This document shows positions 51,704 to 59,494 of a stretch of DNA of 64,000 nt, one piece after another. Positions within the stretch are counted from its first letter, which is position 1, and each line of letters starts with the position of its first letter. The notes under the pieces were generated by a model that was given only the letters and a program-made list of their open reading frames with translations, was not told the DNA's origin and did not search any database. The position numbers were made by a program, and so were the translations under genes. Source of the DNA: Actinomycetota bacterium (GTDB lineage: Bacteria > Actinomycetota > Actinomycetes > Actinomycetales > Dermatophilaceae); contig JAIUNK010000020.1 in NCBI GenBank assembly GCA_020161845.1, forward strand, positions 1 through 64,000, in the 5' to 3' direction.

Positions 51704-52842
51704 CCCGGGTGATGACGGTCGTCGGCACCCGGCCGGAGATCATCCGGCTCTCCCGCGTGATGGCCCGCCTGGACGCGAGCGTGGACCACGTGCTGGTGCA
51801 CACCGGGCAGAACTACGACTACGAGCTGAACGGGATCTTCTTCGACGAGATGGGGATCCGCCGCCCGGACCGCTTCCTGGAGGTCGACACGGGTTCGCTG
51901 GGGACGGTCCTCGGGGGTGTCCTCGCCAAGACCGAGGAGGCGATCCTGGCCGAGAAGCCCGACGCGCTGCTGGTCCTGGGCGACACCAACTCGTGCATCG
52001 CGGCGCTGATGGCTCGCCGGATGAAGGTGCCGGTCTATCACATGGAGGCCGGCAACCGCTGCTTCGACCTCAACGTGCCCGAGGAGACCAACCGCCGGAT
52101 GGTGGACCACGTTTCCGACTACAACCTCGTCTACACCGAACACGCCCGGCGCAATCTGCTCGCCGAGGGCATGCATCCGCGCCGGATCCTGCTCACCGGC
52201 TCGCCCATGAAGGAGGTGCTGGCGCACCACCGCGAGCAGTTTGCGGCCTCGACGGTGCTCGCCGATTCCGGGCTCACTCGCCGGGAGTTCCTGCTGGTCA
52301 GCGCCCATCGTGAGGAGAACGTCGACTCCCCGGCCCGGCTGTCGGCGCTGCTCGACGCCCTGGTGGCGGCCCAGCGCGCGTACGACGTACCGATGCTCGT
52401 CTCCACCCACCCACGCACCCGCAAGCGGCTCGACGCCCTCCTGGCCGACACCGGCCGCGAACTCCCCGAGGCCATCGTCTGGCACAAGCCGCTCGGCTTC
52501 GTCGACTACGTGCGCTTGCAACAGGAAGCACTCGCGGTGCTCTCCGATTCGGGGACGATCAGCGAGGAGTCGGCGCTGCTGGGATTCCCGGCCGTGACCC
52601 TACGCGACTCGATCGAGCGGCCGGAGGCGCTCGACACCGGCGCGATCGTGATGACCGGACTCGATCCGGACAACGTCGTCGAAGCCCTCGAGACCGTGCT
52701 CGCCGGCCGCGACGCGGCCGGCGACGTACACCCGGTGGTGCCGGCTGACTACGCCATCGACAACTGCTCCGAACGGGCGGTGAAGTTCATCCTGTCCACG
52801 CACCGGCGGCACGAGCAGTGGTCCGGGATCCGCACGTCGTGA
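51700..52842 (+). CDS. capG: non-hydrolysing UDP-N-acetylhexosamine 2-epimerase (CapG/FnlC, WecB family)
   Basis: This is a 380-residue GT-B fold protein. It has VVGTRPEIIRLSRVM near residue 7, HTGQNYDYELNGIFF, LVLGDTNSCIAALMA, MEAGNRCFDLNVPEE, SAHREENVDS, and SDSGTISEESALLGFPAVTLR. The GNRCFD motif is that of CapG/FnlC rather than WecB (which has GLRT), so the product is UDP-L-FucNAc. The GTG start overlaps the capF stop. Confidence 0.92.
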   Translation: MTRVMTVVGTRPEIIRLSRVMARLDASVDHVLVHTGQNYDYELNGIFFDEMGIRRPDRFLEVDTGSLGTVLGGVLAKTEEAILAEKPDALLVLGDTNSCIAALMARRMKVPVYHMEAGNRCFDLNVPEETNRRMVDHVSDYNLVYTEHARRNLLAEGMHPRRILLTGSPMKEVLAHHREQFAASTVLADSGLTRREFLLVSAHREENVDSPARLSALLDALVAAQRAYDVPMLVSTHPRTRKRLDALLADTGRELPEAIVWHKPLGFVDYVRLQQEALAVLSDSGTISEESALLGFPAVTLRDSIERPEALDTGAIVMTGLDPDNVVEALETVLAGRDAAGDVHPVVPADYAIDNCSERAVKFILSTHRRHEQWSGIRTS

Positions 52843-54176
52843 CGCCGCGGTCGCCTCGCGGGATCGCGCTGGCCCGCGCGGCGGCGCCGTGGAGCATCGC
52901 GGTGCTGGGGGTGCTGCTGGCCTGGTACAGCCAGATTTCCCTGCGCGTCGGCGGCCTGGGGCGGGTCCCGCTGGCCCTCGTGGTGGTCGCCATCGGGGCG
53001 ATCGCGCTCGCCAACGTGGCGCACTCGCGATGGTGGCGGATCCGCCCGGTGCAGGCGTGGCTGGCCTGGTGGCTGGCCATGGCCGTGGCCGCGGCGCTCA
53101 CCTGGCGATCGCTGCCGGTCGGCGAGGACCGGGTGCTCGCCGAGGTTCGGGCCGTCGTCACCGCCCGCGAGGAGATGGCGCTGCTCGCGGCGGGAGCCGT
53201 GGCGGGCACCGTGCTCATCGGGACCGCTCGCGGCTCGCGGCGGGGCGTGGCCGGCTTCCGTTGGCTCTGGCTGGGCGTGCTGCTCAGCACCGCTCCCGTC
53301 GCGCTGTGGGAGATCGCCACCGACCAGCACATCGTGGTGACGCGGTGGCTCGACTGGTACTTCACGCCGCACACCCCGGCGGCGACCTTCGCCAATCCGA
53401 ACAATTACGGCTGCGTGCTGGTGGCCGTCGTCGGCACGCTGCTGGCCTGGTCGCTGGATGCCGTGTCCCGGTGGCTCGCCGCGCTGCTGCTGGCCCTGGC
53501 GGCCTGCGCCGCCTGGCTGACCTGGGCCACCCTGTCCCGCGGGGCGTTCGCCGCGATCGCCGTCCAGGTGCTCATCGCCGGGATTGGCCTCGCCGCGCGG
53601 CGGGGCTGGCTCGCCCGGATGCGGGCCACGCCGCAAAACCGCCGTCGGTCCGCGGCCGGGGGGGTCGTCCTGGCGCTGCTCGCCGCGGCGACCTTCGTCG
53701 TGCCGGCGCTGGCGGCCCGCAATCCGCTGCTGCGCGCGCCGAAGGCGGGCGAGGGGGCCTCCGACGACGCCCGGGTCGAGCTGGTGCGCGCGGCGTGGCG
53801 CTACTGGCAGACCAGCCCCCTGGTGGGGACCGGGCCGGGCACGTACGAATACCACCTGACGATGGAGCGGCCCGCCGGGGTGCCCGACCCGACCACCAAC
53901 GCGCACAACGCCTTCGCGGAGATCCTGTCGCAATACGGGCTGCTCGGGTCCGTCCCGTTGGTCGTGCTGCTGGGGCTGTTGCTCTGGTACGTCGTGCGCC
54001 CGGCCCCGGACATCGCCCGACGCGTCGAATTGGCCTGCGTGCTGGTGGCGTTCGTCGTCACCGGTCTGGTGGTGAGCTCCGCGCTCGCGCTACCTCTGTG
54101 GTTCGTCATGCTGGCCCATGCCGTCGCGGTGGGCTGGTCGCTGCAGCGCGACACGGACAACCCGGACCCGGCGTGA
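52839..54176 (+). CDS. O-antigen ligase/polymerase-type membrane protein (Wzy/WaaL family)
   Basis: This is a 445-residue protein with about 11 to 12 membrane helices. A large loop (about 315-375) carries ARVELVRAAWRYWQTSPLVGTGPGTYEYHL and TTNAHNAFAEILSQYGLLG, the Wzy_C signature with Arg, and His of the HN motif. It would polymerise repeat units or transfer polymer on the outer face of the membrane. GTGA overlaps link it to capG before and sodX after. Confidence 0.88.
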   Translation: MTPRSPRGIALARAAAPWSIAVLGVLLAWYSQISLRVGGLGRVPLALVVVAIGAIALANVAHSRWWRIRPVQAWLAWWLAMAVAAALTWRSLPVGEDRVLAEVRAVVTAREEMALLAAGAVAGTVLIGTARGSRRGVAGFRWLWLGVLLSTAPVALWEIATDQHIVVTRWLDWYFTPHTPAATFANPNNYGCVLVAVVGTLLAWSLDAVSRWLAALLLALAACAAWLTWATLSRGAFAAIAVQVLIAGIGLAARRGWLARMRATPQNRRRSAAGGVVLALLAAATFVVPALAARNPLLRAPKAGEGASDDARVELVRAAWRYWQTSPLVGTGPGTYEYHLTMERPAGVPDPTTNAHNAFAEILSQYGLLGSVPLVVLLGLLLWYVVRPAPDIARRVELACVLVAFVVTGLVVSSALALPLWFVMLAHAVAVGWSLQRDTDNPDPA

Positions 54177-54538
54177 TCCGACTGGGGATGGTGATCGTCC
54201 GGGGTCGGTCCATGCTGCCCACCCTGCGCGACGGCGACCGGCTGCTGGTCGGCTACGGCGTACGACCCCGGCCGGGACGGCTGGTGCTGTGCGATCTCCC
54301 CCCGGACGCCGACGGCACCCCGCGCCCGCTGTCGGTGAAGCGGCTGGCCGGACCCGCGCAGCAGCACGGTCTGAACGGTCCGGGCTGGTGGGTCGAGCGC
54401 GACAATCCGGCCGAAGGCGTCGACTCGTGGCTGGTCGGCGCGCTCGAGCCGGCCGCCATCCGGGCGGTGGTGCTGTGCCGGCTGCCGCCACGGCTACCCT
54501 TGCGCCCCGAAAGGGTGCCGTCCCTCCCGCCCGAGTAA
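54173..54538 (+). CDS. sodX: nickel-type superoxide dismutase maturation protease (S26 family)
   Basis: This is a 121-residue protein with an S26 signal-peptidase-like core: Ser13 in VRGRSMLPTLRDGDRLLV and Lys56 in LSVKRLAG as the Ser/Lys dyad. It is short and has no membrane helix, as in SodX, which trims the SodN leader so that the His1 nickel ligand is exposed. The sodN gene is 775 bases downstream. The GTG start overlaps the polymerase stop, so it is also translated as the last gene of the glycan operon. Confidence 0.88.
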   Translation: MIRLGMVIVRGRSMLPTLRDGDRLLVGYGVRPRPGRLVLCDLPPDADGTPRPLSVKRLAGPAQQHGLNGPGWWVERDNPAEGVDSWLVGALEPAAIRAVVLCRLPPRLPLRPERVPSLPPE

Positions 54539-54547
54539 GGCAGCGTG

Positions 54548-55129
54548 ATGTCCGCTTTTCTGCTCTCCACCGCCGTGATCTTCGTCGCGGAGCTCGGCGA
54601 CAAGAGCCAACTGATGGCCCTGACCTTCGCCGCTCGATACCGCGCCCGCGACGTGCTCCTCGGCATCACCGCCGCCACCGCCGTGGTGCATCTGGCCTCG
54701 GTCGGGATCGGCGCGGTGGTCGGCACGGCGTTCGCCGCGCACCAGTGGATCGTCTCGCTGCTCGCCGGCATCGCCTTCCTCGGGTTCGCCGCGTGGACCC
54801 TGCGCGGCGACGAGCTGACCGAGTCCGAGGCGGAGAAGGCTCAGCGCACCGCCCGCTCCGCCCTGTGGGCCGTCGGCATCGCGTTCTTCCTCGCCGAACT
54901 GGGCGACAAGACCATGCTGGCCACGATCGCCCTGGCGACCCGGGAGGAGTGGTTCGGCACCTGGCTGGGCAGCACCCTCGGCATGGTCGCCGCGGATGCC
55001 CTGGCCATCGGGGTCGGCGCCCTGTTGGGCCGCCGGCTGCCGGAGCGGACGATCCGGATCGGGGCCGCCGTCGCCTTCGTCGTGTTCGGCCTGCTGCTGA
55101 TTGCGGAGGCGCTGGGGCTCCTGGCCTGA
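54548..55129 (+). CDS. GDT1/TMEM165 (UPF0016) family cation transporter
   Basis: This is a 193-residue protein with six membrane helices in two repeats, each with the family motif: VAELGDKSQLMAL near 14 and LAELGDKTMLATI near 115. Members move Mn2+ or Ca2+ across membranes. It starts 10 bases after sodX; GTG 54545 is an alternative start. Sitting between sodX and sodN, a metal-homeostasis role linked to oxidative stress is plausible but inferred. Confidence 0.88.
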   Translation: MSAFLLSTAVIFVAELGDKSQLMALTFAARYRARDVLLGITAATAVVHLASVGIGAVVGTAFAAHQWIVSLLAGIAFLGFAAWTLRGDELTESEAEKAQRTARSALWAVGIAFFLAELGDKTMLATIALATREEWFGTWLGSTLGMVAADALAIGVGALLGRRLPERTIRIGAAVAFVVFGLLLIAEALGLLA

Positions 55130-55201
55130 CGGTGTGCCGGAGCAGCGGCGCGGAGCCGACCAGCGCCCCGGGGCATTGGGGATCAGCCCAGATCAGGGCC
55201 A

Positions 55202-55224
55202 CTATTGCTAACGATTGGCGATAG
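55202..55224 (+). promoter_or_regulatory. possible Fur-family operator upstream of sodN
   Basis: CTATTGC, nine bases, then GCGATAG is an inverted repeat with one mismatch, 89 bases before sodN, in an AT-richer patch. Streptomyces sodN is indirectly controlled by the nickel-sensing Fur homologue Nur. Whether this site binds Nur cannot be told by eye. The interval 55130-55312 holds no gene. Confidence 0.3.
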
Positions 55225-55312
55225 GGGTCGGGATGTGCGCCCCGGGTCGTCGGGTCGCCTCTGGGTGAGTAAGTTGGAGCCGTACGGCACCCGTGCCCCG
55301 AAGGGAGACACC

Positions 55313-55711
55313 ATGTTCCGCCTGTTCGCCCCCACCGTCGAGGTCAGCGCCCACTGCGACCTTCCCTGTGGCGTCTACGACCCCGCCCAGGCCCGCATCG
55401 AGGCCGAGTCGGTCAAGGCGATCTGCCAGAAGGTCGCGGACAACAACGACCCCGACTTCCGCACCCGCGCCGCCATCATCAAGGAACAGCGCAGCCACCT
55501 GGTCAAGGAGCACCTGTGGGTGCTGTGGACCGACTACTTCAAGCCGCCGCACTTCGAGAAGTACCCGCAGCTGCACACCCTCTTCAACGAGGCCACCAAG
55601 CTCGCCGGTGCGGCCGGCACCAAGGGTGCCTTCGACGTCGCCAACGCCGACAAGCTGCTGGCCAAGATCGACGAGATCGCAGAGATCTTCGCCGAGACGA
55701 AGAAGGCCTGA
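55313..55711 (+). CDS. sodN: nickel-containing superoxide dismutase
   Basis: This is a 132-residue protein with GAAGGGAG before ATG. The leader of 13 residues (MFRLFAPTVEVSA) is followed by HCDLPCGVYDP, the nickel hook: His1, Cys2 and Cys6 of the mature chain bind Ni, with Asp3 and Tyr9 near the site. The rest is the four-helix bundle of the hexameric enzyme. It converts superoxide to oxygen and peroxide. It needs SodX processing, and no Fe/Mn SOD gene is in the window. Confidence 0.96.
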   Translation: MFRLFAPTVEVSAHCDLPCGVYDPAQARIEAESVKAICQKVADNNDPDFRTRAAIIKEQRSHLVKEHLWVLWTDYFKPPHFEKYPQLHTLFNEATKLAGAAGTKGAFDVANADKLLAKIDEIAEIFAETKKA

Positions 55712-55760
55712 CCCAGCTAGTCAAATCGCCACGGCTTACGACGTACAACACGGCGTACTT

Positions 55761-55791
55761 CGGCCGGGTCACCCGCACGGGGACCCGGCCG
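55761..55791 (+). terminator. terminator after sodN
   Basis: A perfect 10-bp stem CGGCCGGGTC/GACCCGGCCG with an 11-base loop, 49 bases past the sodN stop. It may serve the convergent MOSC gene less well, as that ends at 55855. Confidence 0.65.
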
Positions 55792-55854
55792 TCGTCGTAC
55801 CCCGGGGTCACGCCGAACCCCTGGCGAACGCTGGTCACCAGCCCAGGGAGCCGC

Positions 55855-56598
55855 TCAGCCCAGGGAGTACGTGCGCCCCTGCTCGCCCATCTCGCGGGCC
55901 TCGTCGCACAGGTCGGGCACGGCGGCCAGGATCGCCGGCCAGCGCTGCGGTTGCGTGGTCATCGCGCGATAGAGGTCGCAGATCCGTACGTCGTGGTCGG
56001 GCCGCCACGCGACCTCGACGGGCGCGCCCGCCACCACCTCGCCCGGCTCCAGCACCGCGAGATAGGCGCCCGGCAGGCCCTGCTCGACGAACGTCCGCAG
56101 CCAGCCCAGCGCCCCGATCCAGGCCCGGAACGTCCCGCACGGGATGCGCGGCACCCGCACGGCCAGGAGCGGGCCGTCCGCCCCGACCCGCCACCGCTCC
56201 CCCAGCAGCGCGCCGCTGACGTCGACGCCGACCGTGGTCAGGTTTTCCCCGAACGCCCCGTCCGCTAGCCCCCGCCCGAGCAGCCCCTCGAAATGGTCCA
56301 GGTCTTCGCGGGCGTAGGCATAGACGGCCTGGTCATCGCCGCCGTGGTGGCGCCGGCTCACGATCGTGTCGCCGACCAGACCGCTGCCGAGGCCGGTCGC
56401 CCGCGGCCCCGGCGCCCGCACGGCCACCGGACCAGACACGGGGGTTTTGCCGATGCCGCTGGAGCTCACGCGGCGACCGGCGCCCACCGTCGTCGCCTGC
56501 GCCGCCAGGTTGACGCTGCGGAGCCGGCCGGGGCCGGCGTACTCGATCGCTGCCCGCTCCGCCGGTGGTTCGGCCGCTGGTTGCGCTGCCTGTTTCAC
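55855..56598 (-). CDS. MOSC-domain protein (YiiM-like)
   Basis: This is a 247-residue protein. The beta-barrel MOSC domain has VSSSGIGKTPVSGPVAV, GDTIVSRRHHGGDDQAVYAY, GAFGENLTTVGVDV and the conserved Cys in VPRIPCGTFRAWIG, followed by a three-helix C-terminal domain (about 195-245). Such proteins take part in molybdenum-cofactor chemistry, for example reduction of N-hydroxylated compounds. The partner is unknown. GTG start. Confidence 0.87.
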   Translation of the reverse strand: MKQAAQPAAEPPAERAAIEYAGPGRLRSVNLAAQATTVGAGRRVSSSGIGKTPVSGPVAVRAPGPRATGLGSGLVGDTIVSRRHHGGDDQAVYAYAREDLDHFEGLLGRGLADGAFGENLTTVGVDVSGALLGERWRVGADGPLLAVRVPRIPCGTFRAWIGALGWLRTFVEQGLPGAYLAVLEPGEVVAGAPVEVAWRPDHDVRICDLYRAMTTQPQRWPAILAAVPDLCDEAREMGEQGRTYSLG

Positions 56599-56619
56599 CC
56601 GGCCGAGGATAGCCCCCGG

Positions 56620-57213
56620 TCAGGGCAGTCGCGTGAGCCGCTCGCCACTCTCGCGATAGGTCCACCCCGTCTTGGGGCACTGGAACATGTTGCCGCCCAT
56701 GCTCACCAGCGGCACGCCGGCCTCACCGACCCAGCGCACCCGGCGCGCGGGGTTGCCCACGCACAGGGCGTAGGGCGGGACGTCGTTGATGACCACCGAG
56801 CCGGCCGCGACCAGGGCCCAGGCGCCGACCGTGACGGGCGCGACGCACACCGCCCGGGCCCCGATGGAGGCGCCGTCCTCGATCGTGACGCCGACATGGT
56901 CCCAATCGTCGCCGGTCTTGATCGCCCCGTCCGGGGTGACCGCGCGCGGGTAGTGGTCGTTGGTGAGGATGACCTGGGGGCCGATGAAGACGCCGTTGCC
57001 GAGCTTGGCCGGTTCATAGACGAGGGCATAGTTCTGCACCTTGCAGTTGTCCCCCATGACCACCCCGGTTCCGATGTAGGCCCCGCGGCCGACGATGCAG
57101 TTCGCCCCGAGGACGGCGCCCTCCCGGACCTGCGCCAGGTGCCAGATCGAACTGCCGTCGCCGATCGTGGCGGACTCGGCGACATCGGCGCTGTCGATGA
57201 TGCGGACGGCCAT
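56620..57213 (-). CDS. left-handed beta-helix acyltransferase (WbpD/WlbB-like)
   Basis: This is a 197-residue protein with hexapeptide repeats from residue 10 to 150 (ATIGDGSSIWHLAQVREGAV, IVGRGAYIGTGVVMGDNCKV, VTIEDGASIGARAV). The catalytic-type His is in ILTNDHYPRA, and VVINDVPPYALCVGNPARRV closes the helix. It resembles N-acetyltransferases acting on UDP-3-amino sugars. It is the last gene of the leftward glycan operon. The start overlaps the glycosyltransferase stop (TGATG). Confidence 0.85.
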   Translation of the reverse strand: MAVRIIDSADVAESATIGDGSSIWHLAQVREGAVLGANCIVGRGAYIGTGVVMGDNCKVQNYALVYEPAKLGNGVFIGPQVILTNDHYPRAVTPDGAIKTGDDWDHVGVTIEDGASIGARAVCVAPVTVGAWALVAAGSVVINDVPPYALCVGNPARRVRWVGEAGVPLVSMGGNMFQCPKTGWTYRESGERLTRLP

Positions 57214-58433
57214 CAGGTCTCCTTCGGGGTCGGGTGCGGCGGTGCTGCCTCGAGCGGTCCTGTCGGGGGTGCGGAGGTCGGGGGTGCCGCGGGCGCTGCC
57301 GACCGTGCGGGCAACAGGTCCAGGATGGCATCGGCGAGCTCGTCGTACGGCGTGCGTTGGCCGGTGAGCTGCACCGCGGCGGCCGCCAAGGAGTCCCGGA
57401 AGGCGTCCAGCTCGGCGGGGCGGGCCGCCCAGCCGCGCAGCAGCTCGGCGACCGCCTCGGCGACCGCCTCGTCCTCGCCGGCCGGCACCACCGCCCCGGC
57501 GCGCCGCTCGCGGACCAGGGCCGCCGATCGCGGCAGGTCGGTGCTGACCACCGGCAGCCCACAGGCCAGGTATTCGTAGAGCTTGCTCGGGACCGCATCG
57601 ACGAACGCCCGGGTCGGGGTCAGCAGCAGCAGGCCGACCCAGGCCGCCGAGCCGACCTGCCAGGCCTGCGCCGGCGGCCGCCGCCCGTGCAGCCGGACCC
57701 GCGCCGCGAGATCGGGATCGGCCGCGAGCAGCGCATCGAGCCGGCCGGCGTCGCCGGGCGCGACGGGTCCCACCAGGTCGAGGTGCCAACCCGGCGCACG
57801 ACGTACCGCCTCGAGCATCGCGAACAGCCCCCGGGAGGCCCTCAGGTCCCCGACATACAGGGCCCGGGGCACCGCGGCCCGCGGCGCGGGCGGCGGCAGC
57901 ATCGACAGGTCCGGCAGGTTGCGTACGACGAGTCGCCGCCGCGCGGTCGGCGGCGGCACGTGCTCGTCCGCGACGACGACGAGGTCGGCGCGGCGGAAGA
58001 CGCGCAGACCGACCCGGACGAGGAGGCGACCGAGCTGGCCCGGCACCCCGCCCCAGCGCCGCGCCCAGGCCCGGTCGCCGAGCAGCGCGGCGTAGTCCTC
58101 GTGGACATCGACGACGACCCGGCGGCGCAGGACCCGTCCCCACAGGCAGGCCGTCAGTCCGGAATCGGGGTCGAGCGCGATCAGCGCCCGACCGCGGGCC
58201 ACCGCCGGCAGCCGCAGCGCCAGCGCGGCCCGGCCGGCGAGCCCCGGACGTGCCCAGGTGCGGGTCGAGGTGCCCGCCGGTGCGTCCGCGACCCGGCCCA
58301 GCCCGAGGACCTCCACAGTCAGCCCGTGCGCCCGCAGCGCCGCGACGCAACGGTGCAGGCGTGCGTCGGCCACGTCGTGGCCGCTGGTGATCACGCTGAC
58401 GTCGATCCGCGCGGCGGCCCCTGGCGACCTCAC
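57213..58433 (-). CDS. GT4-type glycosyltransferase
   Basis: This is a 406-residue GT-B fold protein. The N-terminal part has DVSVITSGHDVADARLHR, VVDVHEDYAALL and RADLVVVADEHV; the C-terminal part has ALYVGDLRASRGLFAMLEAV, HLDLVGPVAPGD, and VPSKLYEYLACGLPVVSTDLP, the sugar-nucleotide Glu-containing motif of the family. The first acceptor loop lacks the usual Gly-rich stretch. The GTG start overlaps the upstream GT2 gene (GTGA). It likely adds one sugar to the surface polymer unit; donor unknown. Confidence 0.87.
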   Translation of the reverse strand: MRSPGAAARIDVSVITSGHDVADARLHRCVAALRAHGLTVEVLGLGRVADAPAGTSTRTWARPGLAGRAALALRLPAVARGRALIALDPDSGLTACLWGRVLRRRVVVDVHEDYAALLGDRAWARRWGGVPGQLGRLLVRVGLRVFRRADLVVVADEHVPPPTARRRLVVRNLPDLSMLPPPAPRAAVPRALYVGDLRASRGLFAMLEAVRRAPGWHLDLVGPVAPGDAGRLDALLAADPDLAARVRLHGRRPPAQAWQVGSAAWVGLLLLTPTRAFVDAVPSKLYEYLACGLPVVSTDLPRSAALVRERRAGAVVPAGEDEAVAEAVAELLRGWAARPAELDAFRDSLAAAAVQLTGQRTPYDELADAILDLLPARSAAPAAPPTSAPPTGPLEAAPPHPTPKET

Positions 58434-59494
58434 GACGCGGTGTTCCGGCGCAGTGCCGCGGGGCTGGTCAGGAAGCCGAGCCCCCACGACCAGTGCATGG
58501 TGGCGAGCACGATCGGCAGCAGGGCCCGGGTCCGCGGCGATTCGCCACGCCCGACGGCCATGCCGCCGGCCGTGACCCCCGCGGCATAGCCCGCCGGGAT
58601 CGCGAGCGCGGCACGCGCCCAGGGGCGGCGACCCCCCGCCACCCCCGCGACGGCGGCCGCGGTGGTGGCCACCACCATGGCCGGGGGGGCGAGATAGCGC
58701 ACCGAGATGGTCGCGTGGCGGGCGGCGACGACACGGCGCCAGCGACCGTATTCGAAGTACTGCTTGGCCAGGGCCCGCACGTTCGGGCGGGGCCGGTAGG
58801 TGACCCGTAGCTGCGGGGTGAACCACACGGTCCCGCCGGCCTGCCGGAGGCGGTGATTGAGTTCCCAATCCTGCGCCCGGCTGAAATGCGGGTCGTAGCC
58901 CCCCGCGGCCAGCAGCGTGTCGCGCCGGAAGACCCCCAGGTAGACCGTGTCCGCGGCACCGGCGCCGCCGCCCACGTGGAAGCGGGCGCTGCCGACGCCG
59001 AGTCGGGATTTCATCGCGGCAGCCACGGCCCGCTCGAACGGCGTGCGGCCCTGAGCGTCCATGATCCCGCCGACGTTGACCGCGCCGGTGCGCTCCAGCT
59101 CGGCCACGGCCGTGGTCAGATAGCCGGCGCAGAGTTCCGCGTGACCGTCGACCCGCACCACGATCTCGTGGCGGGCTGCCGCGAGCGCGGCGTTCAGACC
59201 GTCCGGGGTGCGCCCGCTGGGATTGTCGACCACCCGGATGCGGGCATCGGCGGCCGCCAGCCGCCGCGCGATCTGCCGGGTCGCGTCGCGGCAGGGCCCG
59301 ATGGCAAGCACGATCTCCAGCGGGCCGGGATAGCGCTGCGCCAGCACGCGCTGCACGGCGTCGGCGAGATGGCGTTCCTCGTTCAGAATCGGCATCACCA
59401 CCGAGACACCCGGCCGGGCGGGGGTCTCGGCGGCACCTGCGTCGGTGACGTCGTCGGCGTGGGTGACGGTGACGGGGAGGTCCGCCGCGCTCAT
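58430..59494 (-). CDS. GT2 glycosyltransferase (ExoA-like)
   Basis: This is a 354-residue protein. The GT-A domain has VSVVMPILNEERHLADAV, AIGPCRDATRQIA, VVDNPSGRTPDGLNAAL, VRVDGHAEL (the metal site) and SRAQDWELNHRLRQAGG. Two C-terminal membrane helices lie at about 275-330. It matches ExoA-type enzymes that extend lipid-linked oligosaccharides at the membrane. ATGA and GTGA overlaps join it to the LCP gene and the GT4 gene. The frame to 59773 overlaps LCP and is not used. Confidence 0.88.
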   Translation of the reverse strand: MSAADLPVTVTHADDVTDAGAAETPARPGVSVVMPILNEERHLADAVQRVLAQRYPGPLEIVLAIGPCRDATRQIARRLAAADARIRVVDNPSGRTPDGLNAALAAARHEIVVRVDGHAELCAGYLTTAVAELERTGAVNVGGIMDAQGRTPFERAVAAAMKSRLGVGSARFHVGGGAGAADTVYLGVFRRDTLLAAGGYDPHFSRAQDWELNHRLRQAGGTVWFTPQLRVTYRPRPNVRALAKQYFEYGRWRRVVAARHATISVRYLAPPAMVVATTAAAVAGVAGGRRPWARAALAIPAGYAAGVTAGGMAVGRGESPRTRALLPIVLATMHWSWGLGFLTSPAALRRNTAS

